The notes below the pieces were generated by a model. It had not been told where the DNA came from, did no database searches, and saw only the letters and a list, made by a program, of their open reading frames with translations. Below, piece after piece: positions 39,533 to 47,820 of a stretch of DNA of 64,000 nucleotides. Source of the stretch: Streptomyces sp. NBC_01197 (GTDB lineage Bacteria > Actinomycetota > Actinomycetes > Streptomycetales > Streptomycetaceae). Made by a program: the position numbers and the translations under genes. The stretch is taken from NCBI RefSeq assembly GCF_036010505.1, contig NZ_CP108569.1, positions 682,001-746,000 on the forward strand, read 5' to 3'. Each line of letters starts with the position of its first letter. Position 1 is the first letter of the stretch.

Positions 39533-39876
39533 GCGATGACTCCTTGCGATGTGTGAACTCGTACACGACAGATCCACTCTCCGTGAGAGCGGCCCGCCCG
39601 GCAGCCGCAGCCACTCCGGGATCAAAGCCGGGGGGGGGCGGCTGCCTTCGCTGACGAGGAAACCGCAGGTCACCCGCGCGCGGAAGGTGCCGTTACAGGT
39701 ACTGACAGGCCCCCTCGGCCCGGCGAAACGGACCCGGCCCGGCGGTATGGACACCGCCTACGACATCACCTCGGCCGGTCAACGTCGCCCCGCTTCCAGT
39801 TCCTCGACCTCGCGGGCCGCGGGCCACCCACGTACCCTCATCCGACCGACCTGCCTTCTGAAGGATTCCCCGCCCG
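39533..39876. other. 344-bp stretch with no recognisable gene
   Basis: It presumably holds the original promoter of the interrupted decarboxylase gene near 39540-39600. The rest has open frames in several phases but none with a convincing start, ribosome site or family motif. Confidence 0.5.
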
Positions 39877-40206
39877 CTACAGCACGACCGCGGTCCCGCC
39901 GCCCGCCCCCGTTGTGTAGCGGCGGGTGAGGACGCGTTCCCGCAAGTGCTCGACGTAGAGCGCGACTTTGATCTCCAGCGGGAAGTCCGGGGGCCAGACC
40001 CGGCGGGTGTAGTGGAAGCGGAGGCCGCGGTAGGAGAAGGACGTCTCGGCCTGTACCTCCTCGCCCTTCTCCACCAGGGCGAAGCGCTCAAGGCGCCCGC
40101 CCGCCAGGCCGGCGATGCTTCCCGGCACGAAGAGTTCGGCGATTCCCTCGTGCGCGAGGACGCGGAAACGCTCCACGTACGCGTCCCGCGTCTCCTCGGC
40201 CTCCAT
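39877..40206 (-). CDS. hypothetical protein, unrecognised
   Basis: 109 residues, MEAEETRDAYVERFRVLAHEGIAELFVPGSIAGL at the start, ending RYTTGAGGGTAVVL. Mixed alpha/beta composition, no signal peptide, no transmembrane helix, no motif I can name. It begins 11 bp after the stop of the secreted Ig-repeat gene on the same strand, so the two are probably co-transcribed. The high Arg/Glu content and codon usage look genuine for a coding region. Confidence 0.6.
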   Translation of the reverse strand: MEAEETRDAYVERFRVLAHEGIAELFVPGSIAGLAGGRLERFALVEKGEEVQAETSFSYRGLRFHYTRRVWPPDFPLEIKVALYVEHLRERVLTRRYTTGAGGGTAVVL

Positions 40207-40217
40207 GGCTCCCGTCC

Positions 40218-42206
40218 TCACTCGGCGCAGTTGTGGACGGCGCTCGTGCTCGATCCGATGACGATATCCCCGAGGCTCCCGGCGACCACGAGATGAACGG
40301 CGTTGACGGTGAGCCCGTGGTCGGCCCCGGCCACCGGCGTCTGCTCGTCGATCACGAGTCGGTTGCCGCCGGGCAGGCTGATCGTGCTGTTCGGCGCGGT
40401 CGGTACGGTGACGGTCGCGCCGCCGATCGTGAGGGCCGTCAGTGTGGCGCTGCCCGTCGCGCCGTCGCAGCGGGCGGATGCCTTGGCGGTCAGCCCGGAG
40501 ATGCCGATCACGGGGACTCCGGGGAGGCCGATCGAGGCCGATTCGACGCGGGTGGTGGCGGTGGCGGTGCCCGGGCCGAGGGTCGTCGTCACACCGGAGC
40601 AGAGCGCGTGTACGTCGAGGACGACCGCTGAGACGGCGGCCGTGCAGGGCGGCGCCACGGTGGTCGCGCCCGCTGTCCTGACCTGGCCGGTGTCCGGCCG
40701 ACCTGGCAGGTGGACCGGCGGCAGGAGCGGCAGCTCCAGCTGGGCCGAAAGGCCGAAGGCGCGGCCGGTGTAGTACTGGAGGAGCAGGGACGCGTCGGCG
40801 CTCGACTTCAGGTAGTTGGCGTCCCCGGCGAACGCCGCGTGCAGCGGCACGGTCGCCGCGGCGTTGAGCGGCTGGCCGGTCACGCTGATGGCGCACCGCG
40901 CTGCTCCGGCGCTGTCCGTGGTGGCGTCGCAGGACTGCGCGGTGGCCCCCGTACCGAGGGCGAAGTGGACGGACCTGCCGGTGACGGGTGCGCCGAGGTA
41001 GTCGTCGAGCTCACCCGAGAGGCGGACCTCCTTGCCGTTGGCGATGCGGGCGGGCCCGGTGTACTTGAGCGTCGTCGGCGACTGGACCGCCACCGTGGCG
41101 GCGGCCGATGACGCCTCGTAACCGGAGTCACCCGCGAAGCTCACCGCGACCGGGACCGAAGTGGGCGGCTGGCGCAGGGAGTTGATCGCGCAGCGGGCGC
41201 CCCCGGTCGTACTCGTCGTGCCGTCGCAGGACTGTGCGGCGTCGCCAGAGCCGATACGGAAGTGGACGGTCCGGCCGGTGACGGGGCTGCCCGCGTAGTC
41301 GGAGAGCGTGGCGGACAGCTCCAGCGGGCTGCCGTTGATGCCGTGCGTGGGCCCGGTGTACGAGAGCTTCGTCGGCGAGGTGGGCACCACCGTGGAGGAG
41401 GCCCACGAGGCCTTGAATCCGTCGTCGCCCGCGAAACTCACCGTCACCGCGACCGGCCCGGTGGGCTGGTGCAGTTGGCCGATGGCACAGTCGGCCGTAC
41501 CCGCCGCACTGGTCGTGCCTTCGCAGGTCTGCGCACCGCCGTCCGACCCGACCCGGAAGTGCAGGGTCTTGCCCGCGACCGGAACCCCGAGATCGTCGAC
41601 GAGGCGGGCGGAGAGCGTCAGCGGGCTGCCGTTGGTGCCGTGGCGGGGCCCGGTGTACGTGAGGGTCGTCGCCGCGGCCGGTACGGGCGGGCCGCCGCCG
41701 CACTTGAGCCGGGGTCCGGCGTCCGACGGCGCGATGCACGGCAGCATGTAGAAGGCGGTGATGATGCCGAAGGCGTACGCGTCACCGGAGCGGGGATCGA
41801 GGACCGGGCTGTACACCACGAAGAGGTTGGTTTCCGGGTTCAGGCAGCGCACCCGGGCGTCGGCGCCGGGTATGCAGTTCGCCGGGGTGCCGATGGTGTC
41901 CTGGATGTCCGTGGAGGGCGGGACCGCGCCGTGGCCACCGTCGGACGCCTCGATGTGCACCCGGCCGAAGCCGTCGAGCGGCGGCGGGTCGGACGGATCG
42001 TTGTAGTCCTCCTGGCCGGTACGGAGCGGGACGTCGTGACCGTACTGGTCGTAGAAGAGCTTCTCCACCTTCCAGTCGATCGGGTTCGGGTTGGTCGTCG
42101 CGGCGTAGGCCGTACTCGCGGCCGCGCCCACGCCGAGCAGTCCGGCGACGAGGCAGAGAAGGGCCGCGAAGATTTTTTCGCGCAGCCATGTGGTCGGACG
42201 CTTCAC
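40218..42206 (-). CDS. secreted protein with three Ig-like repeats and a choice-of-anchor-P-like C-terminus
   Basis: About 662 residues from GTG 42206 with GGGGGG six bases upstream. A signal peptide (VKRPTTWLREKIFAALLCLVAG...STAYA) is followed by an N-terminal domain of about 140 residues (DWKVEKLFYDQYGHDVPLRTG) and three about 95-residue beta repeats. Each repeat begins LxYTGPxxGxNGxPLxLSA and carries a conserved Cys pair (QTCEGT/ADCAIG, QSCDGT/ARCAIN, QSCDAT/ARCAIS). The last about 170 residues match the choice-of-anchor P pattern (ASARCDGATGSATL ... LTVNAVHLVVAGSLGDIVIG...HNC). Probably a cell-surface adhesin-like protein; ligand unknown. Confidence 0.8.
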   Translation of the reverse strand: MKRPTTWLREKIFAALLCLVAGLLGVGAAASTAYAATTNPNPIDWKVEKLFYDQYGHDVPLRTGQEDYNDPSDPPPLDGFGRVHIEASDGGHGAVPPSTDIQDTIGTPANCIPGADARVRCLNPETNLFVVYSPVLDPRSGDAYAFGIITAFYMLPCIAPSDAGPRLKCGGGPPVPAAATTLTYTGPRHGTNGSPLTLSARLVDDLGVPVAGKTLHFRVGSDGGAQTCEGTTSAAGTADCAIGQLHQPTGPVAVTVSFAGDDGFKASWASSTVVPTSPTKLSYTGPTHGINGSPLELSATLSDYAGSPVTGRTVHFRIGSGDAAQSCDGTTSTTGGARCAINSLRQPPTSVPVAVSFAGDSGYEASSAAATVAVQSPTTLKYTGPARIANGKEVRLSGELDDYLGAPVTGRSVHFALGTGATAQSCDATTDSAGAARCAISVTGQPLNAAATVPLHAAFAGDANYLKSSADASLLLQYYTGRAFGLSAQLELPLLPPVHLPGRPDTGQVRTAGATTVAPPCTAAVSAVVLDVHALCSGVTTTLGPGTATATTRVESASIGLPGVPVIGISGLTAKASARCDGATGSATLTALTIGGATVTVPTAPNSTISLPGGNRLVIDEQTPVAGADHGLTVNAVHLVVAGSLGDIVIGSSTSAVHNCAE

Positions 42207-42466
42207 CCGAATCCCCCCGAGGACCGGCGGCCGCGCACGGTGGACAGCGCGGAACCGTCGTGGTGTAGAAGGCCAGTGGTGCACAGCTCCAGTGCTGTAC
42301 ATGCCAACACGGCAGTCTAGCCGCAGCCCCCCGCACTGCCCAGGGGCTGCCGTACGCGGCGCGCCTCACCTTCGACCGGTACGGGCACCGCAGTTCGGCG
42401 GCGTGACCCACCGGACTTGCCACACGGTGTCCGAACGAAGCTCCCCAGCGGGAACATGACGCGGCG

Positions 42467-43558
42467 TCAGCCGATTTGGCGCCAGGACGCGAGCAGTCGG
42501 TGGATGGCCTCGGCCGCCTCGGGGATCGCGGCCACGGCACAGGTCTCGTCCGTGACGTGCGCCTGGTCGGGGTCGCCCGGACCGTAGATGACGACCGCAC
42601 GGGCGTCCAGCTTCCCGGCCAGCACCGACGCGTCGGTGAAGTACGTCGCGTACTCCGCTCGCCCGTCGGCATCCGCGGGGCGCAGGGCATCGGCGAGGTC
42701 ACGGACGAGGGCGGTGGCGGGATCGGTGGCCACGCCGTTCAGATCGAGCACTCGCTCGATCCCGGTACCCGGGCCGGCGAGCCGCTCGATCGCCAGGAGC
42801 GCGTCGTCGGAGCCGAACCCCGGAATGGTGCGGATATCGAGCATCAACTCGGCGTGGTCGGGGACGAGATTGGGCTGGACCCCGGCGTGGAAGGTGCCCA
42901 CGTTGACAGTGGCCGCACCGTGTGTCGCACTGCGCGGCCAGTCCTTGTGCTCGTGGATCCGGACCGCCGCCGCGGCGAGCCTGGCCAGTGCGTTGTCGCC
43001 GAGTTCGGGCCGGGACCCGTGAGCGCTGCGGCCTTCGGCCGTGAGCCGCAGCCACAGAACGCCCTTGTGCCCGAGGACGATCTTGTTCGCGGTGGGTTCG
43101 GCGACCAGCAGCACCGGACTCGGCGTCAGGCCTTCCAGCCGGGCTGCCCCCTCGCAGCCGGTCTCCTCGCCGAAGGTGAGGACGAGTTGTACGTCGGTGT
43201 CGGCGGGATGGGTCGAGACCCGGTGGGCCGCGGCGGCCACCATGCACGCCACACCCGCCTTCATGTCGCTGCTGCCGCGCCCGCGGAGCCGACCACCGTG
43301 GATGTCGCCGCTCAGCGGGTCGAAGGACCAGCCGGACGCGTCTGCGGGGACGGTGTCCAGATGCCCGGTCAGGGTGACCGGGGTGCGGCTACCGAAGCGG
43401 GCGACGAGATTGGCCCGGCCCGGCTCCGGCTCGTCGGTCCGCACGCTGAAGCCGGCGCCGGCGAGGATCGGAGCGAGAATTCCGGCAGCGGACTTCTCGT
43501 TCCCGGCCCTGGTGTCCAGTCGGACGAGCTGCTGTGTCAGCGATACGGGGTCGAGCAC
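42467..43558 (-). CDS. M20 family metallopeptidase (ArgE/DapE-like deacylase)
   Basis: 363 residues. Zinc-binding residues follow the M20 pattern: His66 in TGHLDTVP, Asp98 in RGRGSSDMKAG, and the Glu131-Glu132 pair in FGEETGCEG; a dimerisation domain is inserted at about 170-290. The family hydrolyses N-acyl amino acids or small peptides (ArgE, DapE, CPG2-like). It lies 40 bp downstream of the LacI regulator on the same strand, with which it is probably co-transcribed. With the divergent GATase1-like, transporter and phosphotriesterase-like genes it may break down one imported compound. Confidence 0.88.
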   Translation of the reverse strand: MLDPVSLTQQLVRLDTRAGNEKSAAGILAPILAGAGFSVRTDEPEPGRANLVARFGSRTPVTLTGHLDTVPADASGWSFDPLSGDIHGGRLRGRGSSDMKAGVACMVAAAAHRVSTHPADTDVQLVLTFGEETGCEGAARLEGLTPSPVLLVAEPTANKIVLGHKGVLWLRLTAEGRSAHGSRPELGDNALARLAAAAVRIHEHKDWPRSATHGAATVNVGTFHAGVQPNLVPDHAELMLDIRTIPGFGSDDALLAIERLAGPGTGIERVLDLNGVATDPATALVRDLADALRPADADGRAEYATYFTDASVLAGKLDARAVVIYGPGDPDQAHVTDETCAVAAIPEAAEAIHRLLASWRQIG

Positions 43559-43570
43559 GCGGGGACTCCT

Positions 43571-43622
43571 GTCAGTGCTGCGCGGGGAACCGCGGATGTC
43601 AGTGCTGCGGGGGAACCGCGGA
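43571..43622. repeat. tandem 25/26-bp duplication across the lacI stop codon
   Basis: 43571-43596 and 43598-43622 are near-identical copies (one base indel) starting GTCAGTGCTGCG. The copy at 43598 carries the LacI stop (43599-43601), and the second lies beyond it. It looks like a recent slippage or unequal-crossing duplication and changes only the 3' untranslated part. Confidence 0.7.
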
Positions 43623-44606
43623 GCCGCGGATCACGAGGTGCAGGGGGAAGGACTTCGCCACCCGGGCGCCGTCCGGGGCTTCGATCCGGTTCTGGACCAC
43701 TTCCAGCGCCGTGCGCGCGAGATCGGCGACGGGCTGCTGCAGAGTGGTGAGTTTGGGGCGCAGCCACTCCCCGACCCGGATGCCGTCGCAGCCGATGACG
43801 GAGAGGTCTTCCGGGATGCGCAGCCCGTGCAGTTCGGCCGCACCGAGGATGCCGACCGCGACGATGTCACTGCCCACGAAGGCCGCCGTCGGCGGTTGTG
43901 CGGCGCGCGGGAGGTAGGGGAACGTACTGGCGCCGAACTGCTCGGTGTAGGGGCCGTGCAGGACGAGGTCCTCGTCGATGTCCAGTCCTGCGTGGTCCAT
44001 GGCATCCCGGTAGCCGCGCAGCCGGTCACGGGTGGTGGACAGCTCTCGCGGTCCGGCGATGTGCATGATGCGCCGGTGCCCGAGCTGCACGAGATAGGTC
44101 GTCGCCTGGTAGGCGCCGCTGTAGTTGTCCACGGCGATGGTGTCGACCTCGGAGGGGCTGGCCACCTCCTCGTCCAGGAGGACCACGGGCAGCCCTTCGG
44201 CGATCGCCCGGGTCAGCCGGGGGTTCTGGCGGTGCATCCCGACGTAGATCAGCCCGTCGATGGCCTCGGTCGAGGCGGCGAAGTCACTGAAGAGCGACTC
44301 GCGCCGGGCCTGCTGGCCGGTGATCCCCACGACGAGCCCCACTCCGCTGACGGCAGCCGCGGCGGCGACCTCTTCGGCGAGTTCCGCGAAGAAGGGGTTG
44401 ATCAGGTCCGGCACGACCAGTGCGATCACCGGGCGGCCGGCGTGTGGGCCGGACGGGGCCGCGACCGGCACCTCGTAGTTCAGCTCACGTACGGCGGCAT
44501 CGATCCGAGCCGCTGTGTCCGGCTGCACCTTCAGCTGCCCGCGCAAGTACCGCGACACCGTCGAGGCCGACACCTGCGCACGTTGCGCAACGCTGGTCAA
44601 CGTCAT
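43599..44606 (-). CDS. LacI-family transcriptional regulator
   Basis: 335 residues. An N-terminal helix-turn-helix MTLTSVAQRAQVSASTVSRYLRGQLKVQPDTAARIDAAVRELNY (residues 1-45) is followed by a periplasmic-binding-type effector domain (ALVVPDLINPFFAELAEEV ... GSDIVAVGILGAAELHGLRIPEDLSVIGCDG). It is divergent from the GATase1-like/transporter/phosphotriesterase-like operon and precedes the M20 gene. TTGCGCAA palindromes at 44682-44693 and 44706-44713 lie in the shared promoter region, and a third (44581-44592) lies in its own first codons, so autoregulation is likely. The inducer is unknown. Confidence 0.92.
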   Translation of the reverse strand: MTLTSVAQRAQVSASTVSRYLRGQLKVQPDTAARIDAAVRELNYEVPVAAPSGPHAGRPVIALVVPDLINPFFAELAEEVAAAAAVSGVGLVVGITGQQARRESLFSDFAASTEAIDGLIYVGMHRQNPRLTRAIAEGLPVVLLDEEVASPSEVDTIAVDNYSGAYQATTYLVQLGHRRIMHIAGPRELSTTRDRLRGYRDAMDHAGLDIDEDLVLHGPYTEQFGASTFPYLPRAAQPPTAAFVGSDIVAVGILGAAELHGLRIPEDLSVIGCDGIRVGEWLRPKLTTLQQPVADLARTALEVVQNRIEAPDGARVAKSFPLHLVIRGSAVPPQH

Positions 44607-44655
44607 CTGAACCTCCCTCGCCTTGTTCGCAGTCTAGTGCGCGACCGGCAGAGCA

Positions 44656-44717
44656 TTGACGGCGCATCGACCCGCTTCTATTGTTGCGCAACATCAGCGC
44701 AAACATTGCGCAAGTTT
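44656..44717 (+). promoter_or_regulatory. promoter with overlapping LacI operators (TTGCGCAA palindromes)
   Basis: TTGACG (44656-44661) and TATTGT (44679-44684) are a good -35/-10 pair with a 17-bp spacer. The perfect palindrome TGTTGCGCAACA (44682-44693) overlaps the -10 and the likely start. A second TTGCGCAA (44706-44713) follows 24 bp downstream. This is repression architecture. A third palindrome, CGTTGCGCAACG (44581-44592), lies within the lacI coding sequence. Confidence 0.75.
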
Positions 44718-44750
44718 CATATTGTGTGAGATCACCAGAAGGAGGTACGT

Positions 44751-45503
44751 GTGAGCCGCGTACTCATCGCAGGCGAGTCCTGGATCAACGCATCCACCGA
44801 CTTCAAGGGCTACGACGCCTTCCCCCACGCCCAGCTGGAGGTGGGCGTCACCCCGCTGCTCCAGGCCCTGCGGGGTGCGGGCCACGAGGTCACGCATCTG
44901 CTCTCGCACGATGTGGCGACCCAGTTCCCGGAGACCCTGGAGAAGCTCGACGCCTACGACGTGGTGATCCTTTCGGACATCGGCGCCAACTCGCTGCTGC
45001 TCCACCCGCAGGTGTTCGCACAGGGCCGCCAGTTCCCCAACCGGCTCAAGCTCCTCGCGCAGTGGGTCCGGCAGGGCGGTGGCCTCGCCATGGCCGGTGG
45101 ATACCTGAGCTTTCAGGGGTTCCAGGCCAAGGCCAACTACCACGGCACTCCGATCGAGGACATCCTGCCGGTGCAGATCCTCCCGTACGACGACCGCGTG
45201 GAGTGCCCCGAGGGCGTAAGCGGTGAGCTCACCCGGGAAACGCACGAGATCACGGCCGGGCTGGAGCCGGAGTGGCCGATCCTCCTCGGCTATCAGCGGC
45301 TCACCGCGAAGCCGGACGCGCGCGTGCTCGCCACGATCGAATCGCGCCCCCTGCTCGCGGTCCGCGAAGAAGGCGCCGGGCGCACGCTCGCCTTCGCGTC
45401 GGACATCTCACCGCACTGGGCGCCGGCCGAGTTCATCGAGTGGAAGGGCTACCAGCCGCTCTTCGACCAGGCCGTCACCTGGCTCGCCGGCGCCCAGGAT
45501 TGA
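44751..45503 (+). CDS. GATase1-like (DUF1355-type) putative glutamine amidotransferase
   Basis: 250 residues. MSRVLIAGESWINASTDFKGYDAFPHAQLEVGVTPL and GGGLAMAGGYLSFQGFQAKANY fit the GATase1-like family related to class-I glutamine amidotransferases. The nucleophile Cys of true amidotransferases is not evident in AMAGGYLSF, so it may act as a hydrolase or binding domain rather than an amidotransferase. GGAGG lies five bases before GTG 44751. First gene of the LacI-controlled operon. Its substrate is unknown. Confidence 0.78.
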   Translation: MSRVLIAGESWINASTDFKGYDAFPHAQLEVGVTPLLQALRGAGHEVTHLLSHDVATQFPETLEKLDAYDVVILSDIGANSLLLHPQVFAQGRQFPNRLKLLAQWVRQGGGLAMAGGYLSFQGFQAKANYHGTPIEDILPVQILPYDDRVECPEGVSGELTRETHEITAGLEPEWPILLGYQRLTAKPDARVLATIESRPLLAVREEGAGRTLAFASDISPHWAPAEFIEWKGYQPLFDQAVTWLAGAQD

Positions 45504-45645
45504 ACCCACCCCATGTGCCGGGCCCGCCGGGCTCCACCGCCCGTCGGGCCGACAAGGCCGCAACGGCCGCTATGAAACAGCCCACACGCCCAGAGATTGC
45601 ATCGGTCCCGTCGGACATACTGGCTCAAAGGAGAGCGAATACACG

Positions 45646-46659
45646 ATGACAAGCCTCAACACCGCAGGACCCGAACCGGACACCGTGTCCGCAGCGCCCG
45701 CGCGGACCTCCCGCCGCACCACCACGGCGGTACTGGTCCTGGCCACCGTGCTGGCCGGGCTGCTCAGCCCCCTGCAATCCACCGTCAACGGCGCTCTGGG
45801 CAAGAACATCAACGACGGAAACGCCGCGGCCGTCATCTCCTTCGGGACCGGCCTGATCCTGATGGCCGTCATCGTGTTCGCCCGCCACGCCACCCGCCGG
45901 CAGGCGCTCAGCCTCCCCCGCCTGCTCCGCGACGGCACCATTCCCTGGTGGAACTGTGTCGCCGGCCTGTGCGGCGCCGCCGTCGTGCTCTCCGAAGGCG
46001 TCACGGTGGGCACCCTCGGCGTCGCCGTCTTCCAGATCGCGCTGATCTCCGGGCTGGTCATCTCGGGCGTGGTCTGCGACCGCGTCGGAGCGACGTCCAC
46101 GGTCAAGCAGCCGATCACGCTTCCTCGCGGACTGGGCGCCCTGCTTGCCATCGTCGCGACGGCCGTCGCGATATCGCCGAACTTCCAGGTACCCGGAACC
46201 ATCGCGCTCGCGGTCCTGCCGTTCGCCGCCGGACTGCTCGCCGGCTGGCAGCCCGCGGGCAACTCGGCCGTGGCTACGGGCAGCGGATCCATGCTGGTCT
46301 CGATCGGCCTCAACTTCCTCGTAGGATTCGTCGTCCTCGGGATCGGCCTGCTGGTGCGCGCCTCCACCGGCTCGGTGAGGTTCACGCTCCCCAGCACCTG
46401 GTGGATGTACACGGGCGGTGTGCTCGGCCTGCTCTCCATCGCTCTCATGGCACTGCTCGTACGGGGCCTCGGCCTGCTTCTGCTCGGACTGGCCTCGATC
46501 GCGGGCCAGTTGACCGGTTCGCTGATTCTCGACGTGATCAGCCCGTCCGTCGGCCAGCCCCTGCACGCCGTGACCGTCCTGGGCACCGTCATCGCCCTCG
46601 TCGCCGCGGGTATCGGCATGATCCCCTCCCGCTCCGCGTCCTCGGTGCGGACATCATGA
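45646..46659 (+). CDS. YdcZ-type DMT-superfamily transporter
   Basis: 337 residues, about ten hydrophobic helices in two repeat halves. The STVNGALGK and QPAGNSAVA motifs at the starts of the halves match the YdcZ/DMT (DUF606) family. ATG 45646 has GGAG about 12 bases upstream, a rather long spacing. The gene is in an operon between the GATase1-like and phosphotriesterase-like genes (the latter overlapping by four bases), so it is the candidate uptake or export protein for the substrate of this locus. Confidence 0.8.
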   Translation: MTSLNTAGPEPDTVSAAPARTSRRTTTAVLVLATVLAGLLSPLQSTVNGALGKNINDGNAAAVISFGTGLILMAVIVFARHATRRQALSLPRLLRDGTIPWWNCVAGLCGAAVVLSEGVTVGTLGVAVFQIALISGLVISGVVCDRVGATSTVKQPITLPRGLGALLAIVATAVAISPNFQVPGTIALAVLPFAAGLLAGWQPAGNSAVATGSGSMLVSIGLNFLVGFVVLGIGLLVRASTGSVRFTLPSTWWMYTGGVLGLLSIALMALLVRGLGLLLLGLASIAGQLTGSLILDVISPSVGQPLHAVTVLGTVIALVAAGIGMIPSRSASSVRTS

Positions 46660-47738
46660 CCGGGGGCACGGGCGCGGACCCGTACGTGCAGACTGTGGCC
46701 GGAGCCGTGCCCGCGGCCGGACTGGGCCTCGTCCTGCCCCACGAGCACCTGTTCAACAACCTGTCGGGCGTTCTGGACAAACCGAGCTACCCGTTCTCAG
46801 CGGCACTCAAGGACGAGCAGGTCAGCGCCTCGTCCGCCTGGGCGCTGCGCCACGACCCCTACTGCTGCGCCGACAACATCGCCGCCAAGCCGGTCGAGGA
46901 CGTGCACCGTGAGGTGGCTGCCTTCCAGGCCGTCGGCGGGCGCACGATCGTCGACGTGACGTCCAGCTCCGCCATCGGACGCGACCCGCAACGCCTCCTC
47001 GACCTCGCGCGACGCAGCGGCCTCAACATCGTCATGGGCTGCGGCGCCTACCTGGAGAAGTTCGAGGCCACGCGGAACCCGGCTGGTACGGTCGACGAGC
47101 AGGCGGCCGCGATCGGGAACGAGCTCACTCACGGTGTCGGGGACTCCGGCATCCGGCCTGGCGTCATCGGCGAGATCGGGGTGTCCCCCCAGTTCACCGC
47201 GGCGGAGCACGGATCGCTCCGTGCGGCGGCCCTCGCCCAGCTCGACCACCCTTCCGTTCCGCTGATGATCCACCTGCCCGGCTGGCAACGGCGGGCGCAC
47301 GAGGTGCTCGACGTCGTGCTCGGCGAGATCGGCGTCGAACCGGCGAAGGTCGTCCTCGCGCACATGGATCCCTCCGGCGCCGACGTCGACTACCAGCGCT
47401 CGGTGGCGGATCGCGGTGTATGGCTCGAATTCGACATGATCGGCATGGACGTCACGTTCCCCAAGGAGGGCGAGTCGCCCGCGTCCACCGCCACCGCGGA
47501 CGCCGTCGCCCGCCACATCAACGACGGCCACGCTCGGCAACTCCTGCTAAGCCACGACCTCTTCCTCAAGCAGATGTGGACCCAGCATGGTGGCAACGGG
47601 CTTATCCATGTGCCCACCGTCTTCGCCGAAATGCTCGTCTCTCGGGGTATCAACCGCGATCTGATCGACACCCTCACCCGGCAGAACCCGGTCCGTATGC
47701 TCGCCGGCCCCTCGCAGCGCCGACACGACCGGGCGTGA
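46656..47738 (+). CDS. phosphotriesterase-family metal-dependent hydrolase
   Basis: 360 residues. HxH motif His29-Glu-His31 (LPHEHLFNN), VVDVTSSSAIGRD, GEIGVS, LMIHLPGW, VLAHMDPSGAD and LLSHDLFLK supply the (beta/alpha)8 metal ligands of the PTE/PHP-like amidohydrolase family. In GEIGVS a Glu stands where the carbamylated Lys of PTE would be expected at another strand. Members hydrolyse lactones, esters or phosphotriesters. The start overlaps the transporter stop (ATGA). Last gene of the LacI-regulated operon; lactonase activity is plausible. Confidence 0.82.
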   Translation: MTGGTGADPYVQTVAGAVPAAGLGLVLPHEHLFNNLSGVLDKPSYPFSAALKDEQVSASSAWALRHDPYCCADNIAAKPVEDVHREVAAFQAVGGRTIVDVTSSSAIGRDPQRLLDLARRSGLNIVMGCGAYLEKFEATRNPAGTVDEQAAAIGNELTHGVGDSGIRPGVIGEIGVSPQFTAAEHGSLRAAALAQLDHPSVPLMIHLPGWQRRAHEVLDVVLGEIGVEPAKVVLAHMDPSGADVDYQRSVADRGVWLEFDMIGMDVTFPKEGESPASTATADAVARHINDGHARQLLLSHDLFLKQMWTQHGGNGLIHVPTVFAEMLVSRGINRDLIDTLTRQNPVRMLAGPSQRRHDRA

Positions 47739-47796
47739 GACCGGGCCACTCGGCAGGGGCCGTGCCCACGTACGAGGGGGCCAAGACCATCAAGTC

Positions 47797-47815
47797 TGAG
47801 GCATGGCTTACCTTA
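47797..47815. promoter_or_regulatory. iron box (IdeR/DmdR1-like) overlapping the efeUO promoter
   Basis: TGAGGCATGGCTTACCTTA matches the actinobacterial iron-box consensus TTAGGTTAGGCTCACCTAA at 13 of 19 positions. It ends five bases before the ATG at 47821 and overlaps the TACCTT -10 box, so repression under iron sufficiency is expected. Confidence 0.65.
47809..47814 (+). promoter_or_regulatory. -10 box TACCTT for a leaderless efeUO transcript
   Basis: TACCTT lies six bases upstream of ATG 47821 with no ribosome site between. An in-frame ATG at 47803 would fall inside the iron box, so 47821 is the favoured start. Confidence 0.5.
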
Positions 47816-47820
47816 CTTCT

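Noticed and set aside
39293..39754. Minus-strand frame MSIPPGRV... as a longer decarboxylase start
   Set aside because: It runs on through the IS junction; the real start at 39532 has a ribosome site and family N-terminus.
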